A stretch of 51,144 nt of DNA from Paenibacillus sp. J5C2022 (GCF_025567625.1 NZ_JAOQJC010000052.1:1-51144); one strand, 5' to 3'. Shown: positions 7,357 through 17,561, numbered from the stretch's first letter. Notes: a model not told the origin generated them from the letters alone. A program made the numbers and translations.

Positions 7357-8265
7357 TTATATGTCGCGCTTTGATTTTCTATATTCTCTAGGCGAGCAGC
7401 CTGTTTTTTCTTTGTATATTCTCGAAAAATAATGAACAGAGCCGAAATGCAAAGTGCTTGCAATTTGTGAAATGGGGAAGTCGGTCATGGCAAGCATTTG
7501 TGAGGCTAATTCGAGCTTGCAAGCAAGGAAATAAGCTTTCGGCGACAAGCCGAATCGATTGGCAAATAGTCGCGAGACGTAATCTTCATGATAGGAAGTC
7601 CATTCCTGCAGCCAGCGACGGTCATAGCCTTGTCTTGCATGGCTGTTAAGCAGCATCTTCACTTTATCTTCTATGGTTGAGGGCAAGGGGAGATAGGAAT
7701 CTGGATGCTCATCAGGGGCAACAAGGCGAATGATCAGGTCCGTAAGCATCGTACGGCAGATGATCGAGGACAGGTATCCCCCTTTATTGTATTGCCCCGT
7801 TATATTATGAAAAAAAGGATGGGTACTTTCTTTCTCCGTTATGGTGAATTCAGGGATGCTGTGGGTGGATTGCGATTCCGTATATAGCACACAACGGTTA
7901 TCGCTTCGGAGTATAACTTGGTTTTGGTTGGACGGGCCGATCTGTTGGATACGGGCCGTACCTGCTCCGGATGGATTCTGATCCATCAAATGTGAAGACA
8001 AGCAGAAATGAAGTCCATAGAGCTCAAACGGATCATGACAGGAAGCTTTAAACGTATGAACGACGTTCGGACCATAATATAACAAATGGCCGCTTTCTAA
8101 TTGATATTCACGACCCTGAATGTTTGCCGTTCCGCTCCCTTTAATGACATAGATAAGCTGGTGGTCTTGAATGATTCTGGGACCGAATTGATAGTTAGGC
8201 GAGCAAGGGAAATAATTGGCGAGATGGACATCAGGGTTAAGGTTCTTCCAGTCGATTCCTATCAT
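7357..8265 (-). CDS. AraC-family transcriptional regulator
   Basis: A 302-residue regulator with an N-terminal cupin-like sensing domain (IYVIKGSGTANIQGREYQL, then LLYYGPNVVHTF) and a C-terminal double helix-turn-helix of about 100 residues (RRWLQEWTSYHEDYVSRLFA through TGCSPREYR). The ATG at 8265 has AAGGAGG upstream (8277-8283 on +); an upstream ATG in the same frame at 8295 lies before that site. It lies upstream of the PhyH gene on the same strand and is its most likely activator. The C-terminal ARAC signature FGSVHYFSRIYKEKTG is intact. Confidence 0.9.
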   Translation of the reverse strand: MIGIDWKNLNPDVHLANYFPCSPNYQFGPRIIQDHQLIYVIKGSGTANIQGREYQLESGHLLYYGPNVVHTFKASCHDPFELYGLHFCLSSHLMDQNPSGAGTARIQQIGPSNQNQVILRSDNRCVLYTESQSTHSIPEFTITEKESTHPFFHNITGQYNKGGYLSSIICRTMLTDLIIRLVAPDEHPDSYLPLPSTIEDKVKMLLNSHARQGYDRRWLQEWTSYHEDYVSRLFANRFGLSPKAYFLACKLELASQMLAMTDFPISQIASTLHFGSVHYFSRIYKEKTGCSPREYRKSKRDI

Positions 8266-9380
8266 TATTCTATGACCTCCTTTATTGCAGTCCATTCTAA
8301 AGTTATTATATCAGATATCCAAATCGATAAAGAGACAACGCACGTATGCAGCAAAATGACACAAAAGGATTTCGATCACATTACAGTAGTTATGCGGGAC
8401 ATCCTTTGGTAGAAACACCTCATTTGGATAGAATAGCGCACAAGGATATGAAACGAAACGATTTGGGTCCTTATGTAGAATGTAGATACATTAGGAGTAC
8501 GCTCGCTTGAAGTAGTCGGAGGCGGAGATTCACCCGTTCTTGCCTATGACCGAGCAGTAACATGTTGCAGAAACTGGCCTAAACACCCCTGTCGAACTAT
8601 TTAGGAAAAGCGTAATTTATATATGCAGAAGGACAGATCGATGTGGCGTTGACCGATACCCGAATGAAAATCTAACGGATGTAAACGACCTTATATATCC
8701 ATCATGAGCGTATTTGAACCTGTAAGGGGCCTCATCGATCTTATTTCATTTGTATCCGCTCAGCAATTGAGAAAAGATTGTAATTCGCGCTGTGGGGACC
8801 GTTAGGTTGAAATTTCGTGTGATTATCGCCACTATGCCAATAATCTTGGAATGATCAATGCAGCTCCAGTCGATGAGATCGATTCGCTCTTCTCTAGACA
8901 GATTAAAGGCCTGTTTTTTTGAGCCACGACAATTGCGTGGTCAAGCGCCCCACTTCAATATATTGAATGCTTTTTTTTTTGGAGAAAAATTTGAACGATA
9001 GACAATATGAATTCCCTTTCTTATAATAAAATCAGTCTGTGTATGGTACGCTTCTCTGCAGATGTCCCTCACTCCTATTTTAATCCAGGTGAAGAGGCGA
9101 ATCACTACTATGTATTAATCCATTATCCGAAGTGACAACTGACTTAGGAATATAAGTATAACGATAGTGATATTAGAAATGACGGTTCAGATCTAGCTTC
9201 TGTACCGTCATTTCATTATAAATAAAAATATATAATCGTACGATACTTTCAAGTCGTCAGAGACCGGGAAACTGTGTCAACTTGTGAGCATTTGATCTTG
9301 TAAGATTAACAGATTTTCACTTTGAAATTGATGACGTAGATTAGCTAAAAACAAGGTTTCATCTAAGAAAGAGTGGGGAG
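8266..9380. other. Long intergenic stretch with decayed coding fragments
   Basis: About 1.1 kb with no intact gene. Short coding-like scraps appear in different + frames: VVGGGDSPVLAYDRAV near 8517-8565, YAEGQIDVALTDTRM near 8622-8670, and YANNLGMINAAPVDEIDSLF within 8821-8922. I cannot name their families. A palindrome TTCAATATATTGAA (about 8956-8969) is followed by a run of T. The rest is AT-rich and unremarkable, and the promoter of the next gene was not clear to me. The stretch reads as a graveyard of deleted genes. Confidence 0.5.
9176..9214 (+). terminator. Strong stem-loop, possible terminator
   Basis: A perfect 11-bp stem, GAAATGACGGT (9176-9186) and ACCGTCATTTC (9204-9214), encloses a 17-base loop and is followed by ATTATAAATAAAA, without a clean T run. 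It lies in the decayed stretch before the AraC-type gene at 9381 and may be the terminator of a lost gene or a leader structure of the following one. Confidence 0.5.
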
Positions 9381-11702
9381 ATGATTGCAATTAATACTAT
9401 CTTTAAAAAGATGTTAAACTCAGTTTTGTCTTCGGTATTCAAAGAGCAATTATGGACAAATCGATTTTATCATTATTTATTCTCCTATATCTTGCTAGTT
9501 GCGATGCTATTAATACTTGTAGGGTGGGTGGTATACCGAACTTTTATATCAACGCTTGTCCAGGATGTACAAAACGGCATGGAGCAATCGCTTAACATGG
9601 TCAAGGAGTCCTTCGATGTAAGAATTACCGAGATGAGAGATATGGCGGAGCATATTAGTAGTAATCCGTTATTAACGCCTTACAAGATGAACAATAAAGG
9701 ATATGGGGCTTACCAAGCAATTGAGGAGCTGAAAAAATATAATTCTACAAATAACTTTATTGATGACGTTTTTGTATATTATAATACGAATTCTTCGTCA
9801 TTGTTATATGCAGCAAGTGGGTCTTATAATGTAGAATCGTTTTTTGGTTATATAAATGAGTATGAGAATTGGACCAGCTCCGCATTTATGAAGCTTGTTA
9901 ATGATATGACATTGCCTATTATGAGACCATTAGAAACAGTAAGTCAGCAGCGATTGACCACCAGGCAATATGCTACCTATCTTTATCCGATTGATAAGGA
10001 CTCATCAGCAACGCTAGGAGTTGTGTTCTATCTCATTGAAGAAAATGCGTTGAAAAAAGAAATACAACATATCTTGAGAAATTATCAAGGAATCGTATAT
10101 ATATTGAATGAGAACAACGAAAAAATAGCACATTTCCAAAATAAGCAGTCCTCTGAAGATGTGGAAACCTTGTATGAACGAAGTCGCTATTTGGAAATGG
10201 AGGAGCCTTATCATTTGGTGGAACTGAATCAAAAAGATTATTCTGTTATAAAATTAAAATCTACCGAAAATGGCTGGTCCTACGTAACGGTTATGCCTAC
10301 AGACCAATTCTTTAATAAAGTCAATAAGAGTAGAAATATATTTATCCTAATGATTTTCTCTGTATCCATACTTGGCATGTTAATGGCTATTGCATTCTCT
10401 ATACGAAATTATAAACCGGTACGTATGCTGTCTGGTGATCTAGGTAAGATGGATAAAGAAAATAAGGGATTAATAGGCCAACTGAAAAGTCAAACTATGG
10501 CTTTAAAGGAGCAATATTTACAAACGATAATTAGAGGGAAGGTTAGGAATCGAGCGGAGTTAGCAGAAGTGGTGAGCATGTCCAATTTGCAATTGGATAA
10601 ACCTTATTTCGCGGTTATGATCTTTCAGATTGATGACTATAACCAATTTGTAAATGAAAACTCCAAGCAAACACAAACACTATTCAAATACAGCATTGCA
10701 AAAGCAGTTGAAGAATTATCAGAGGAAGCAGGATCTGGTTATAGCTTGGAGCTTATGAATGATGGTTGTGTTGTACTGTTATTAAATTTAAACGAAGGCT
10801 ACAATAATCACGGATATCTTATGAAACTTGCTAATGAAGCAAGACAATTTATTAATCAATATTATCACTTCACGGTTACGATAGGCATTAGCGACATTAG
10901 TAATGATTTATTACAGATTAATCAATCCTTTCTGAATGCGAATTATGCAGTGCGTTATCGGTTTGTCCAAGGTTCCAATCAGATCATTAGCTACGATTAT
11001 GTGAAGACTATTGAAAATATTGGATATACTTATCCTGTGTCATTAGTGGAACAAATAGGAAATGCGATTAAACAGGGGAATAGTGACGAAGTTAATGATC
11101 TTATTGTTGAAACGATAAACTGGATTCGCGATAAAAAAATGTCTGTAGAAGCTGCTGAATCGATAGGTGTTGATATTATCAATACAATCATTAAGAGTGT
11201 TGTGGATATCAATATTACATTTGAGGAAAAAAAGGTACAGTCCTTCAAACGATTAGATATTACACAATTAGAAACGATTGAACAATTACAAACTGAATTG
11301 ACCGATTTCTGTATGAAAGTTTGTTTGATTGTTCGTAGCAAAAAAGAAAGTAAAAATTTCGTGTTATTAGACAATTTAACAAGGTATGTCAACTCCAATT
11401 ATTGTGATCCATTAATAAGTTTAGATAAGATTTCAAGTGAATTTGGGATATCAGCGTCTTATGCAACTCGCTTCTTCAAAGATCAGACCGGTACGAGTCT
11501 GATGCATCATATCGATCAATTAAGGATGAAGAAGGCGAAACAACTACTGTTAAGCACGAATGAAACTTTGAAGGAAATTATCAATCAAATTGGTTATGTT
11601 GACACTACTAATTTCATACGTAAATTCAAAAAAAATGAAGGGGTAACGCCGATTCAATATCGAGGTTTAGCAAAAGTACAAACTGAAAAAACGGAATATT
11701 AA
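9381..11702 (+). CDS. Membrane-bound AraC-family regulator with extracellular sensor domain
   Basis: A 773-residue one-component regulator. A transmembrane segment at about residues 33-52 and a second at about 319-340 enclose an extracellular domain of about 265 residues, likely Cache-type. A cytoplasmic linker of about 300 residues leads to a C-terminal AraC DNA-binding domain (from LDNLTRYVNSNYCDPLISLD; second helix-turn-helix at IINQIGYVDTTNFIRKFKKN; closing VTPIQYR). Proteins of this build are common next to sugar importers in Paenibacillus and probably sense an extracellular carbohydrate. The ATG at 9381 follows GTGGGGAG almost directly, so spacing is poor and the true start may be slightly downstream, for example the ATG at 9411. 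It precedes importer 1 and is its likely regulator. Confidence 0.88.
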   Translation: MIAINTIFKKMLNSVLSSVFKEQLWTNRFYHYLFSYILLVAMLLILVGWVVYRTFISTLVQDVQNGMEQSLNMVKESFDVRITEMRDMAEHISSNPLLTPYKMNNKGYGAYQAIEELKKYNSTNNFIDDVFVYYNTNSSSLLYAASGSYNVESFFGYINEYENWTSSAFMKLVNDMTLPIMRPLETVSQQRLTTRQYATYLYPIDKDSSATLGVVFYLIEENALKKEIQHILRNYQGIVYILNENNEKIAHFQNKQSSEDVETLYERSRYLEMEEPYHLVELNQKDYSVIKLKSTENGWSYVTVMPTDQFFNKVNKSRNIFILMIFSVSILGMLMAIAFSIRNYKPVRMLSGDLGKMDKENKGLIGQLKSQTMALKEQYLQTIIRGKVRNRAELAEVVSMSNLQLDKPYFAVMIFQIDDYNQFVNENSKQTQTLFKYSIAKAVEELSEEAGSGYSLELMNDGCVVLLLNLNEGYNNHGYLMKLANEARQFINQYYHFTVTIGISDISNDLLQINQSFLNANYAVRYRFVQGSNQIISYDYVKTIENIGYTYPVSLVEQIGNAIKQGNSDEVNDLIVETINWIRDKKMSVEAAESIGVDIINTIIKSVVDINITFEEKKVQSFKRLDITQLETIEQLQTELTDFCMKVCLIVRSKKESKNFVLLDNLTRYVNSNYCDPLISLDKISSEFGISASYATRFFKDQTGTSLMHHIDQLRMKKAKQLLLSTNETLKEIINQIGYVDTTNFIRKFKKNEGVTPIQYRGLAKVQTEKTEY

Positions 11703-11733
11703 TGAACTTTCGAACAGATAAATTATATTTATC

Positions 11734-11766
11734 AAGCCAGCTAACCCTTGGATTAGCTGGCTTTTT
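11734..11766 (+). terminator. Intrinsic terminator after the AraC-type regulator
   Basis: An 11-bp stem, AAGCCAGCTAA (11734-11744) and TTAGCTGGCTT (11753-11763), with an eight-base loop and a T run to 11766, starts about 30 bases after the regulator stop. Importer 1 is therefore probably transcribed from its own promoter inside 11767-11950, though I could not single out convincing -35 and -10 boxes there. Confidence 0.9.
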
Positions 11767-11950
11767 GGCATCTTCAACACTGCTGTTGATGGTAATGTAA
11801 CGAATTGCCGATGAGAACAAGAATGGATGATGAGCTGTTTGGAGTATTGATGTGGGTTTGTAAAGATAAGTTGATCGCAATAAATACTGCCGATAGACTT
11901 CAAAATCATATCTTGTGTACAGTTGCACTTATCAAGGAGGTTAACTACAA

Positions 11951-12907
11951 ATGAAAAAGGTTGCATGGCGAGTAGATTCATTACTTAGTAGGGACAAGCG
12001 GTGGAAAGTAATCTCGAAGTCAGTCCAGAGAAATTGGCAGCTATATGCACTTATTTTTCCTGTTGTTGTCTATTATTTTGTATTCCACTATATGCCCTTG
12101 TATGGCATCCAAATCGTCTTTAAAGATTTTATTGCTTCAAAAGGTATTTTGGAAAGTCCGTGGGTTGGAATGGAACATTTCGAGCGGTTTTTTAACGGAT
12201 ATTTTTTCTGGCGTTTAATTAAGAACACACTTGGCATTGGTGTTTATGAACTTTTAGTTGGATTTCCTTTCCCTATTTTTTTAGCTTTACTTATTAATGA
12301 AGTTCGCAATAAATACTTCAAAAATATTATACAGACGGTTACTTATGCTCCACATTTTTTATCCACTGTTGTCATTGTAGGAATGATTATGATTTTTCTG
12401 TCCGAAACAAGTGGACTAATCAATAACGTTATCTCTTATTTTGGGGGAATGAGAATTGACTTTATGTCCAATGCCGATTGGTTTAAATCGATATATGTTT
12501 TCTCAGGTGTATGGCAGCAGATGGGATGGAGTTCCATCATCTATTTGGCAGCGTTGGCTGGTATTGATCCACAATTGCATGAGGCTGCAAAAGTAGATGG
12601 TGCTAGTCGGTTAAAGAGAATTTGGCATGTTAATATTCCAGGTATTCTGCCAACGATGATTATTCTACTTATTCTGAATGCAGGAACTGTACTGAGTGTA
12701 GGTTTTGAAAAGGTATTCCTTATGCAGAATCCATTGAATATGGAAAGCTCAGATGTCATTGCAACCTATGTATATCGAATAGGGATTTTGGATGCCCAAT
12801 ACAGTTTTTCCACTGCAATAGGATTATTCAACTCTGTTATTAATTTCATTATTCTCATTATCGTTAATCGAATTTCAAGCAGAGTAAGTGAAACTAGCTT
12901 ATGGTAA
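11951..12907 (+). CDS. Carbohydrate ABC transporter permease, LplB-type (importer 1)
   Basis: A 318-residue inner-membrane permease with about six transmembrane segments. The ATPase-contact EAA loop begins at Glu211 (EAAKVDGASRLKRIW), and the N-terminus carries the LplB-family sequence HYMPLYGIQIVFKDF. An ideal AAGGAGG lies nine bases before the ATG. The companion permease follows after 14 bases and the lipoprotein comes four genes later at 15954. The family imports oligosaccharides, commonly plant or host glycan fragments. No ATPase gene is present in the locus, so a shared MsmX-type ATPase is expected elsewhere in the genome. Confidence 0.92.
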   Translation: MKKVAWRVDSLLSRDKRWKVISKSVQRNWQLYALIFPVVVYYFVFHYMPLYGIQIVFKDFIASKGILESPWVGMEHFERFFNGYFFWRLIKNTLGIGVYELLVGFPFPIFLALLINEVRNKYFKNIIQTVTYAPHFLSTVVIVGMIMIFLSETSGLINNVISYFGGMRIDFMSNADWFKSIYVFSGVWQQMGWSSIIYLAALAGIDPQLHEAAKVDGASRLKRIWHVNIPGILPTMIILLILNAGTVLSVGFEKVFLMQNPLNMESSDVIATYVYRIGILDAQYSFSTAIGLFNSVINFIILIIVNRISSRVSETSLW

Positions 12908-12921
12908 GGATGGTGGAATAG

Positions 12922-13806
12922 TTGGTACAGGAAAGTTACGCAGATAGAATGCTTGGCATTCTCATATATGTCATGTTGTCCCTAGTGCTTTTCATAGTGT
13001 TATACCCATTATTCTTTGTGGTTATCGCATCGCTTAGTGATCCTGCCATGGTGTTAAGGGGAGATGTGTGGCTGCACCCAAAAGGCTTTAATTTAGTTGG
13101 TTATGAGAAAATCATCGGAAATACAGATATTTTAAAAGGTTATCTTAATACTATTTTGTATGCGCTGGCAGGGACAGCCGTTAATTTGGTTATGACAATC
13201 ATTTCTGCGTATCCATTGTCTCGAAGAGTTTTCTTCGGAAAGAATCTGATTATGATGATGTTTGTATTCACTATGTTCTTCAGTGGAGGGCTAATACCTT
13301 CCTACCTCTTAATCAAAAATCTAGGCATGATGGATACATTCTGGGTCATGATTATTCCGAATGCTGTTGCAATATGGAATATCATTATTATGAGAACTTT
13401 TTTTCAGAGTACGATTCCTAATGAAGTCTACGAGGCAGCAGAGATTGATGGAAGTTCTCATGTGCAATCATTAATTGGTATCGTTCTTCCATTATCTATG
13501 CCTGTAATAGCTGTTATGATCTTGTTCTATAGCGTGGCGCATTGGAATGCTTTCTTTAACGCTCTTATCTATTTGTCAGATAGGGATAAGTATCCATTGC
13601 AATTAATTCTAAGAGAAATACTTGTACAGAATCAATTGTCAGAAATGGTTGGTACGGCTGATGATACGATAGCTCAGAACTTATTAGCAGGTGAATCAAT
13701 TAAATATGCAGTCATTATATTTGCAAATCTCCCTATTCTGATATTGTATCCATTGCTTCAAAAATACTTTGTTAAGGGAGTGATGATCGGTGCGATAAAA
13801 GGGTGA
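12922..13806 (+). CDS. Carbohydrate ABC transporter permease, YtcP-type (importer 1)
   Basis: A 294-residue permease, the usual partner of the LplB-type protein encoded just before it. Six hydrophobic segments are visible; the EAA loop starts at Glu171 (EAAEIDGSSHVQSL), and the C-terminus YPLLQKYFVKGVMIGAIKG is the classic ending of the YtcP group. The start is a TTG at 12922 preceded by AAGGATGGTGG; no in-frame ATG with a better ribosome site precedes the first membrane segment. Together the two permeases form the membrane channel of importer 1. Confidence 0.92.
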   Translation: MVQESYADRMLGILIYVMLSLVLFIVLYPLFFVVIASLSDPAMVLRGDVWLHPKGFNLVGYEKIIGNTDILKGYLNTILYALAGTAVNLVMTIISAYPLSRRVFFGKNLIMMMFVFTMFFSGGLIPSYLLIKNLGMMDTFWVMIIPNAVAIWNIIIMRTFFQSTIPNEVYEAAEIDGSSHVQSLIGIVLPLSMPVIAVMILFYSVAHWNAFFNALIYLSDRDKYPLQLILREILVQNQLSEMVGTADDTIAQNLLAGESIKYAVIIFANLPILILYPLLQKYFVKGVMIGAIKG

Positions 13807-13887
13807 GCGAATATGTTCGTAATGAGCCAGTGGGGCATTGCGTATTCACAAATGAAATGAACGTAATTAAAAAGGAGGCGGAAATCG

Positions 13888-14850
13888 TTGAAAATGGCTG
13901 TGATTGGTTGTGGAGGTATGGGCAGAATACACGCTCGAGCAATAACTGATATAGAAGATGTTGAACTTGTAGGTGTTTGTGATGAACACTTTGAGACGGC
14001 ACAAGCAGTTGCTGATCAGAGTGGAACAGAGGCGTTCGCTACATTCGCTGAGATGATGGATCGAACAAATCCTGATATTGTAAACATCTGTTTACCAACA
14101 CATTTGCATAAAAAATATACAATTGAGGCGGCAATGAGGGGGAAACATGTCATATGTGAAAAACCCATTGCCAATTCATTAGAAGATGCAAAAGAAATGA
14201 TGGAAGTCTGTAAGCAGAATGGGGTGAGGTTATTCATTGGCCATGCGCAACGATTCATTCCCTATTATAAGCAAATGCAAGAGAAGATTGCAGCTGGAGC
14301 TATTGGCAAAGTTGGCGTAGCCCACATGAGGCACCTAGGTGCCTACCCGGGATTGCGGAAGGAATGGTATGCTGATCCACAAAAAAGTGGTGGAGTCATT
14401 ATAGATTTAATGATTCATGACATTGAAACATTACAAAGTATTATGGGAGAAGTGGAATCTGTATATGCCGTTAATAAGAAGACGGATAAAATGGATTATG
14501 CACTTGTTACTTTACGCTTTAAGAGTGGAGCGATCGCTAATATGGAATCGTTCTGGGGATATTCTGGACACTTCACCTATGGCTATGAGTTTGCTGGATC
14601 AAAAGGAATCATCAAGTTCGACAGTCATGATTCTGCAACTGTATTCGTCAGGACACCATCATCGAAGGGTGAACCACAATTATATCTACATGATGGTTTT
14701 CAATACTTAGAAATCAAACACTTTATTGCATGTATACAATTTAATACAGAACCAATTGTCACGTCAGAGGACGGATATCGAGCATTAGAAACCGCATTAG
14801 CGGCTTATCAATCAGTTGAAACGGGAGAACCGGTACTGATCACAAGATAA
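13888..14850 (+). CDS. Gfo/Idh/MocA-family oxidoreductase 1
   Basis: A 320-residue NAD(P)-dependent sugar oxidoreductase. The nucleotide-binding motif GCGGMG is at residues 7-12 and the family motif EKP at 91-93 (CEKPIANS), whose lysine usually acts with a downstream histidine at the sugar. The C-terminal half is the alpha/beta Gfo/Idh domain. The start is a TTG at 13888, nine bases after AAAGGAGG; the ATG at 13894 is spaced too far from it. It lies between the importer permeases and a second enzyme of the same family, so it probably oxidises or epimerises an imported sugar. The exact substrate cannot be read. Confidence 0.9.
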   Translation: MKMAVIGCGGMGRIHARAITDIEDVELVGVCDEHFETAQAVADQSGTEAFATFAEMMDRTNPDIVNICLPTHLHKKYTIEAAMRGKHVICEKPIANSLEDAKEMMEVCKQNGVRLFIGHAQRFIPYYKQMQEKIAAGAIGKVGVAHMRHLGAYPGLRKEWYADPQKSGGVIIDLMIHDIETLQSIMGEVESVYAVNKKTDKMDYALVTLRFKSGAIANMESFWGYSGHFTYGYEFAGSKGIIKFDSHDSATVFVRTPSSKGEPQLYLHDGFQYLEIKHFIACIQFNTEPIVTSEDGYRALETALAAYQSVETGEPVLITR

Positions 14851-14912
14851 TCATTGCAGTATTGTTATAAAGCGAATAGATATTCTAAATATAGTAGGTG
14901 GTGTTGGGAAAT

Positions 14913-15914
14913 ATGAAAAAGCTTAAAGTCGGATTTATTAGTTTTGCATATCGTGGCCATGCAGCTGCATATCTGCATCATATGGTTAATATGAACAATG
15001 TCGAAATTGTAGGAATCGCTGATTCAAATAAAACGCGTGTCCAGCCCTATATTGATCAATATCTGCTGCCTTATTATGAAGATCATCACCAATTGCTAGA
15101 GACGGATGTAGAGGCTGTTATTATTATGTCGGAGAATGTGTTTCATGCTGAGATGACGATAGATGCAGCACGAGCTGGAAAACACATTTTATGCGAGAAA
15201 CCACTAGGTATATCCGTACAAGAAATGAAGAAGATGATTGCAACATGTGAGGAGAACAAGGTTCAACTGATGGCTGTCCTACCTACGAATTATAGTTCAA
15301 CGGTTGTCGAGGCGAAGAAAGCTATTGACCGTGGCGAGATTGGCGAGATTATTGCCATGAAAGGGAATAATCGCGGATCGTTTCCAGGCGGATGGTATGT
15401 AGACAAAGATCTTGCTGGTGGTGGAGCAATTATGGATCATGCGGTACATATCGCTGGTGTTATGAATTTAGTGACAGGTTCAAAGGTTAAGTCCGTTTAT
15501 GCTGAGGGAGGGGCTCTGCTCTATGATAAGGAAATCGATGACGCAGGCATCGTTCATCTTACCTATGAGAACGATGTAGTTGCAGTACTCGACCCCAGTT
15601 GGTCGCGTTGCAAATCATATCCCTTTCCGGTTGATCTTACCCTAGATATTATCGGGACAGAAGGAGTCATATCGATTGATTGCTTTAATCAAAAAAATGA
15701 ATGGTACAACGATCAAACCATGTCGGGGATATGGGACTACGCTGGTGATGACAATCCCGCTATATTAATAAGAGATTTTGTTAAGGCATTACTGGAAGAC
15801 GAACAGGTATCTACTACCGGAGAAGATGGATTAAATGCAGCTGTTATTGCTATTGCTGCTTATGAATCCATCAAACAAAGAAGAACCGTGCATATTAGTG
15901 AAATTTCAAATTAG
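14913..15914 (+). CDS. Gfo/Idh/MocA-family oxidoreductase 2
   Basis: A 333-residue paralogue only distantly related to its neighbour. It keeps the CEKPLG motif near residue 90 and the DHAVHIAG active-site-like segment, but its N-terminus reads VGFISFAYRGHAAAYL, so the usual GxGxxG loop is altered to a histidine-containing SFAYRGHA form known from a subgroup of the family. I used the ATG at 14913 with TAGGTGG upstream rather than the GTG at 14898. Two such enzymes in series suggest two redox steps, for instance a 3-keto-sugar intermediate made by one and used by the other; this is inference. Confidence 0.88.
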   Translation: MKKLKVGFISFAYRGHAAAYLHHMVNMNNVEIVGIADSNKTRVQPYIDQYLLPYYEDHHQLLETDVEAVIIMSENVFHAEMTIDAARAGKHILCEKPLGISVQEMKKMIATCEENKVQLMAVLPTNYSSTVVEAKKAIDRGEIGEIIAMKGNNRGSFPGGWYVDKDLAGGGAIMDHAVHIAGVMNLVTGSKVKSVYAEGGALLYDKEIDDAGIVHLTYENDVVAVLDPSWSRCKSYPFPVDLTLDIIGTEGVISIDCFNQKNEWYNDQTMSGIWDYAGDDNPAILIRDFVKALLEDEQVSTTGEDGLNAAVIAIAAYESIKQRRTVHISEISN

Positions 15915-15953
15915 TTTTGAACTAGTATTGTCAATTTGAGGAGGTCATTCGAA

Positions 15954-17561
15954 TTGAAGACAAATTATTTATCATTGGTTGTGGTTGTCGTGATGTTACT
16001 TTCATTAATTGTGGGTTGTAGTAATAATAGTGATGTGACAAGTACGCAAACGCCAGAGAAAAACACACCAGATGTGGAGAGTAATCTCATTACGGAAGGG
16101 ATGAAAATCGTCAAGAATCCGATTCAACTGAAGTTTGCAACTGCACAAGCGCCAACGACTGCTCCTGATTGGAACACTGTGAAGATATGGCAGGAATTTG
16201 CGAAAATGACGAATGTCAATGTTGAATGGGATATGATGCCAACCGCAACATTGAAGGAGAAATTAAATCTGATGTTGGTTGGTGGTGACTATCCGGATGG
16301 CATATATGGTGCCGGATTCTCGGGGATTGAACTAGCCAAGTATGGTGGAGAGGGGACCTTCATTAGATTAAATGATTTGATCGATCAATATGCTCCTAAT
16401 TTAAAGAAGCTGTTTGAAGAGTACCCTGAAGTCAAGAAAGCACTAACGATGGTAGATGGGAATATCTATTCTTTCCCTGGATTATCAGACCCTACCTTTG
16501 TTGAGAGTAGTTTGGTAGGTAAGGTGTGGTTGAAAAAAGAATTGCTTGATTCATTAGGCCTGCAGGAACCCAAAACAGTCGATGAGTTCTATCACATGTT
16601 AAAGACAATGAAAGAATCTGATCCAGAGGTTATCCCATATGCAGGTGTAGGTGTAGGTCATCTGATCAATTACTTACAAGGCGCCTGGGGTCTGGGAAAT
16701 CGAGGAACTGCCCATGGTACTGTAGATTTAGATCCTGAAACGAATAAGCTAAGATTTATTCAAACGGATCCGAAGTACAAAGAGTTACTACAATTTATGA
16801 ACAAGTTATATACGGAAGGCTTGTTGAACAAAGATATCTTTACGACCAACAGCCAACAATTTTACGCAACAGGTGCTACTGGTGTCTATGGATCAACGGG
16901 AACATCAGATCCTTCAACATTAATGAAGCAAGATGGTTACGTTGGCTCTTATGCTTTGACAGGTCCATATGGTGATCATATCTATTCAGGTGTTTATGCT
17001 TATCTCTATGACCTTGGTGCTTTTGTCATTACAGATAAGAACAAGAATCCTGCCGAAACCGTTCGATGGATGGATAACTTCTATACAGATGAATTCATTA
17101 AGATGTATATGCTAGGGTTTGAAGGCGAAAGTTATGAGGAAACAACGGATGGAAAGTATGATTACCTAGATGAAATCTATAATGATCCAAGTGGTCTAAC
17201 CTATGAGCAAGCTCTTCTTAGGTACGTTGTATGGCCTGGAGGCAGATATCCTGGTCGAATTAAGTCAGACTTTATTCCTAGTGCCAGCAGCCCTCAAATT
17301 ATTGAAGCTACAGATAAAATAAGAGATGATCTAATCGAGAATAGGTGGCCGGCATTTACATTCACAGAACAAGAAAGTAAGGATTTCTCAGCGGTGAATG
17401 GAGATATTAGTGCATATCTTGGGGAAATGGTTGCTAAATTCATTACAGGCGATGCCTCATTCACCGAATGGGGTAAGTATATTGAAAATTTAAATAGTAT
17501 GGGGTTAGAAAAGTATATGGAAATTTATACATCGGCCTATGAGAGATTTGAGAATACCTAA
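15954..17561 (+). CDS. Extracellular solute-binding lipoprotein, LplA-type (importer 1)
   Basis: A 535-residue lipoprotein that would capture oligosaccharide for importer 1. The signal peptide ends in the lipobox LIVGC with Cys22, followed by a low-complexity Ser/Asn/Thr linker and a large substrate-binding fold with many aromatic residues. Length and composition fit the LplA group. The start is a TTG at 15954, eight bases after AGGAGGT (15939-15945); the frame can be extended to 15936 but that would place the ribosome site inside the gene. It is the last importer gene and follows the second oxidoreductase after 39 bases. Confidence 0.9.
   Translation: MKTNYLSLVVVVVMLLSLIVGCSNNSDVTSTQTPEKNTPDVESNLITEGMKIVKNPIQLKFATAQAPTTAPDWNTVKIWQEFAKMTNVNVEWDMMPTATLKEKLNLMLVGGDYPDGIYGAGFSGIELAKYGGEGTFIRLNDLIDQYAPNLKKLFEEYPEVKKALTMVDGNIYSFPGLSDPTFVESSLVGKVWLKKELLDSLGLQEPKTVDEFYHMLKTMKESDPEVIPYAGVGVGHLINYLQGAWGLGNRGTAHGTVDLDPETNKLRFIQTDPKYKELLQFMNKLYTEGLLNKDIFTTNSQQFYATGATGVYGSTGTSDPSTLMKQDGYVGSYALTGPYGDHIYSGVYAYLYDLGAFVITDKNKNPAETVRWMDNFYTDEFIKMYMLGFEGESYEETTDGKYDYLDEIYNDPSGLTYEQALLRYVVWPGGRYPGRIKSDFIPSASSPQIIEATDKIRDDLIENRWPAFTFTEQESKDFSAVNGDISAYLGEMVAKFITGDASFTEWGKYIENLNSMGLEKYMEIYTSAYERFENT

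Noticed and set aside
8630..8700. Response-regulator or dehydrogenase gene suggested by a short peptide in the intergenic stretch
   Set aside because: The frame is broken by stops within 20 codons on both sides and no diagnostic motif is complete.
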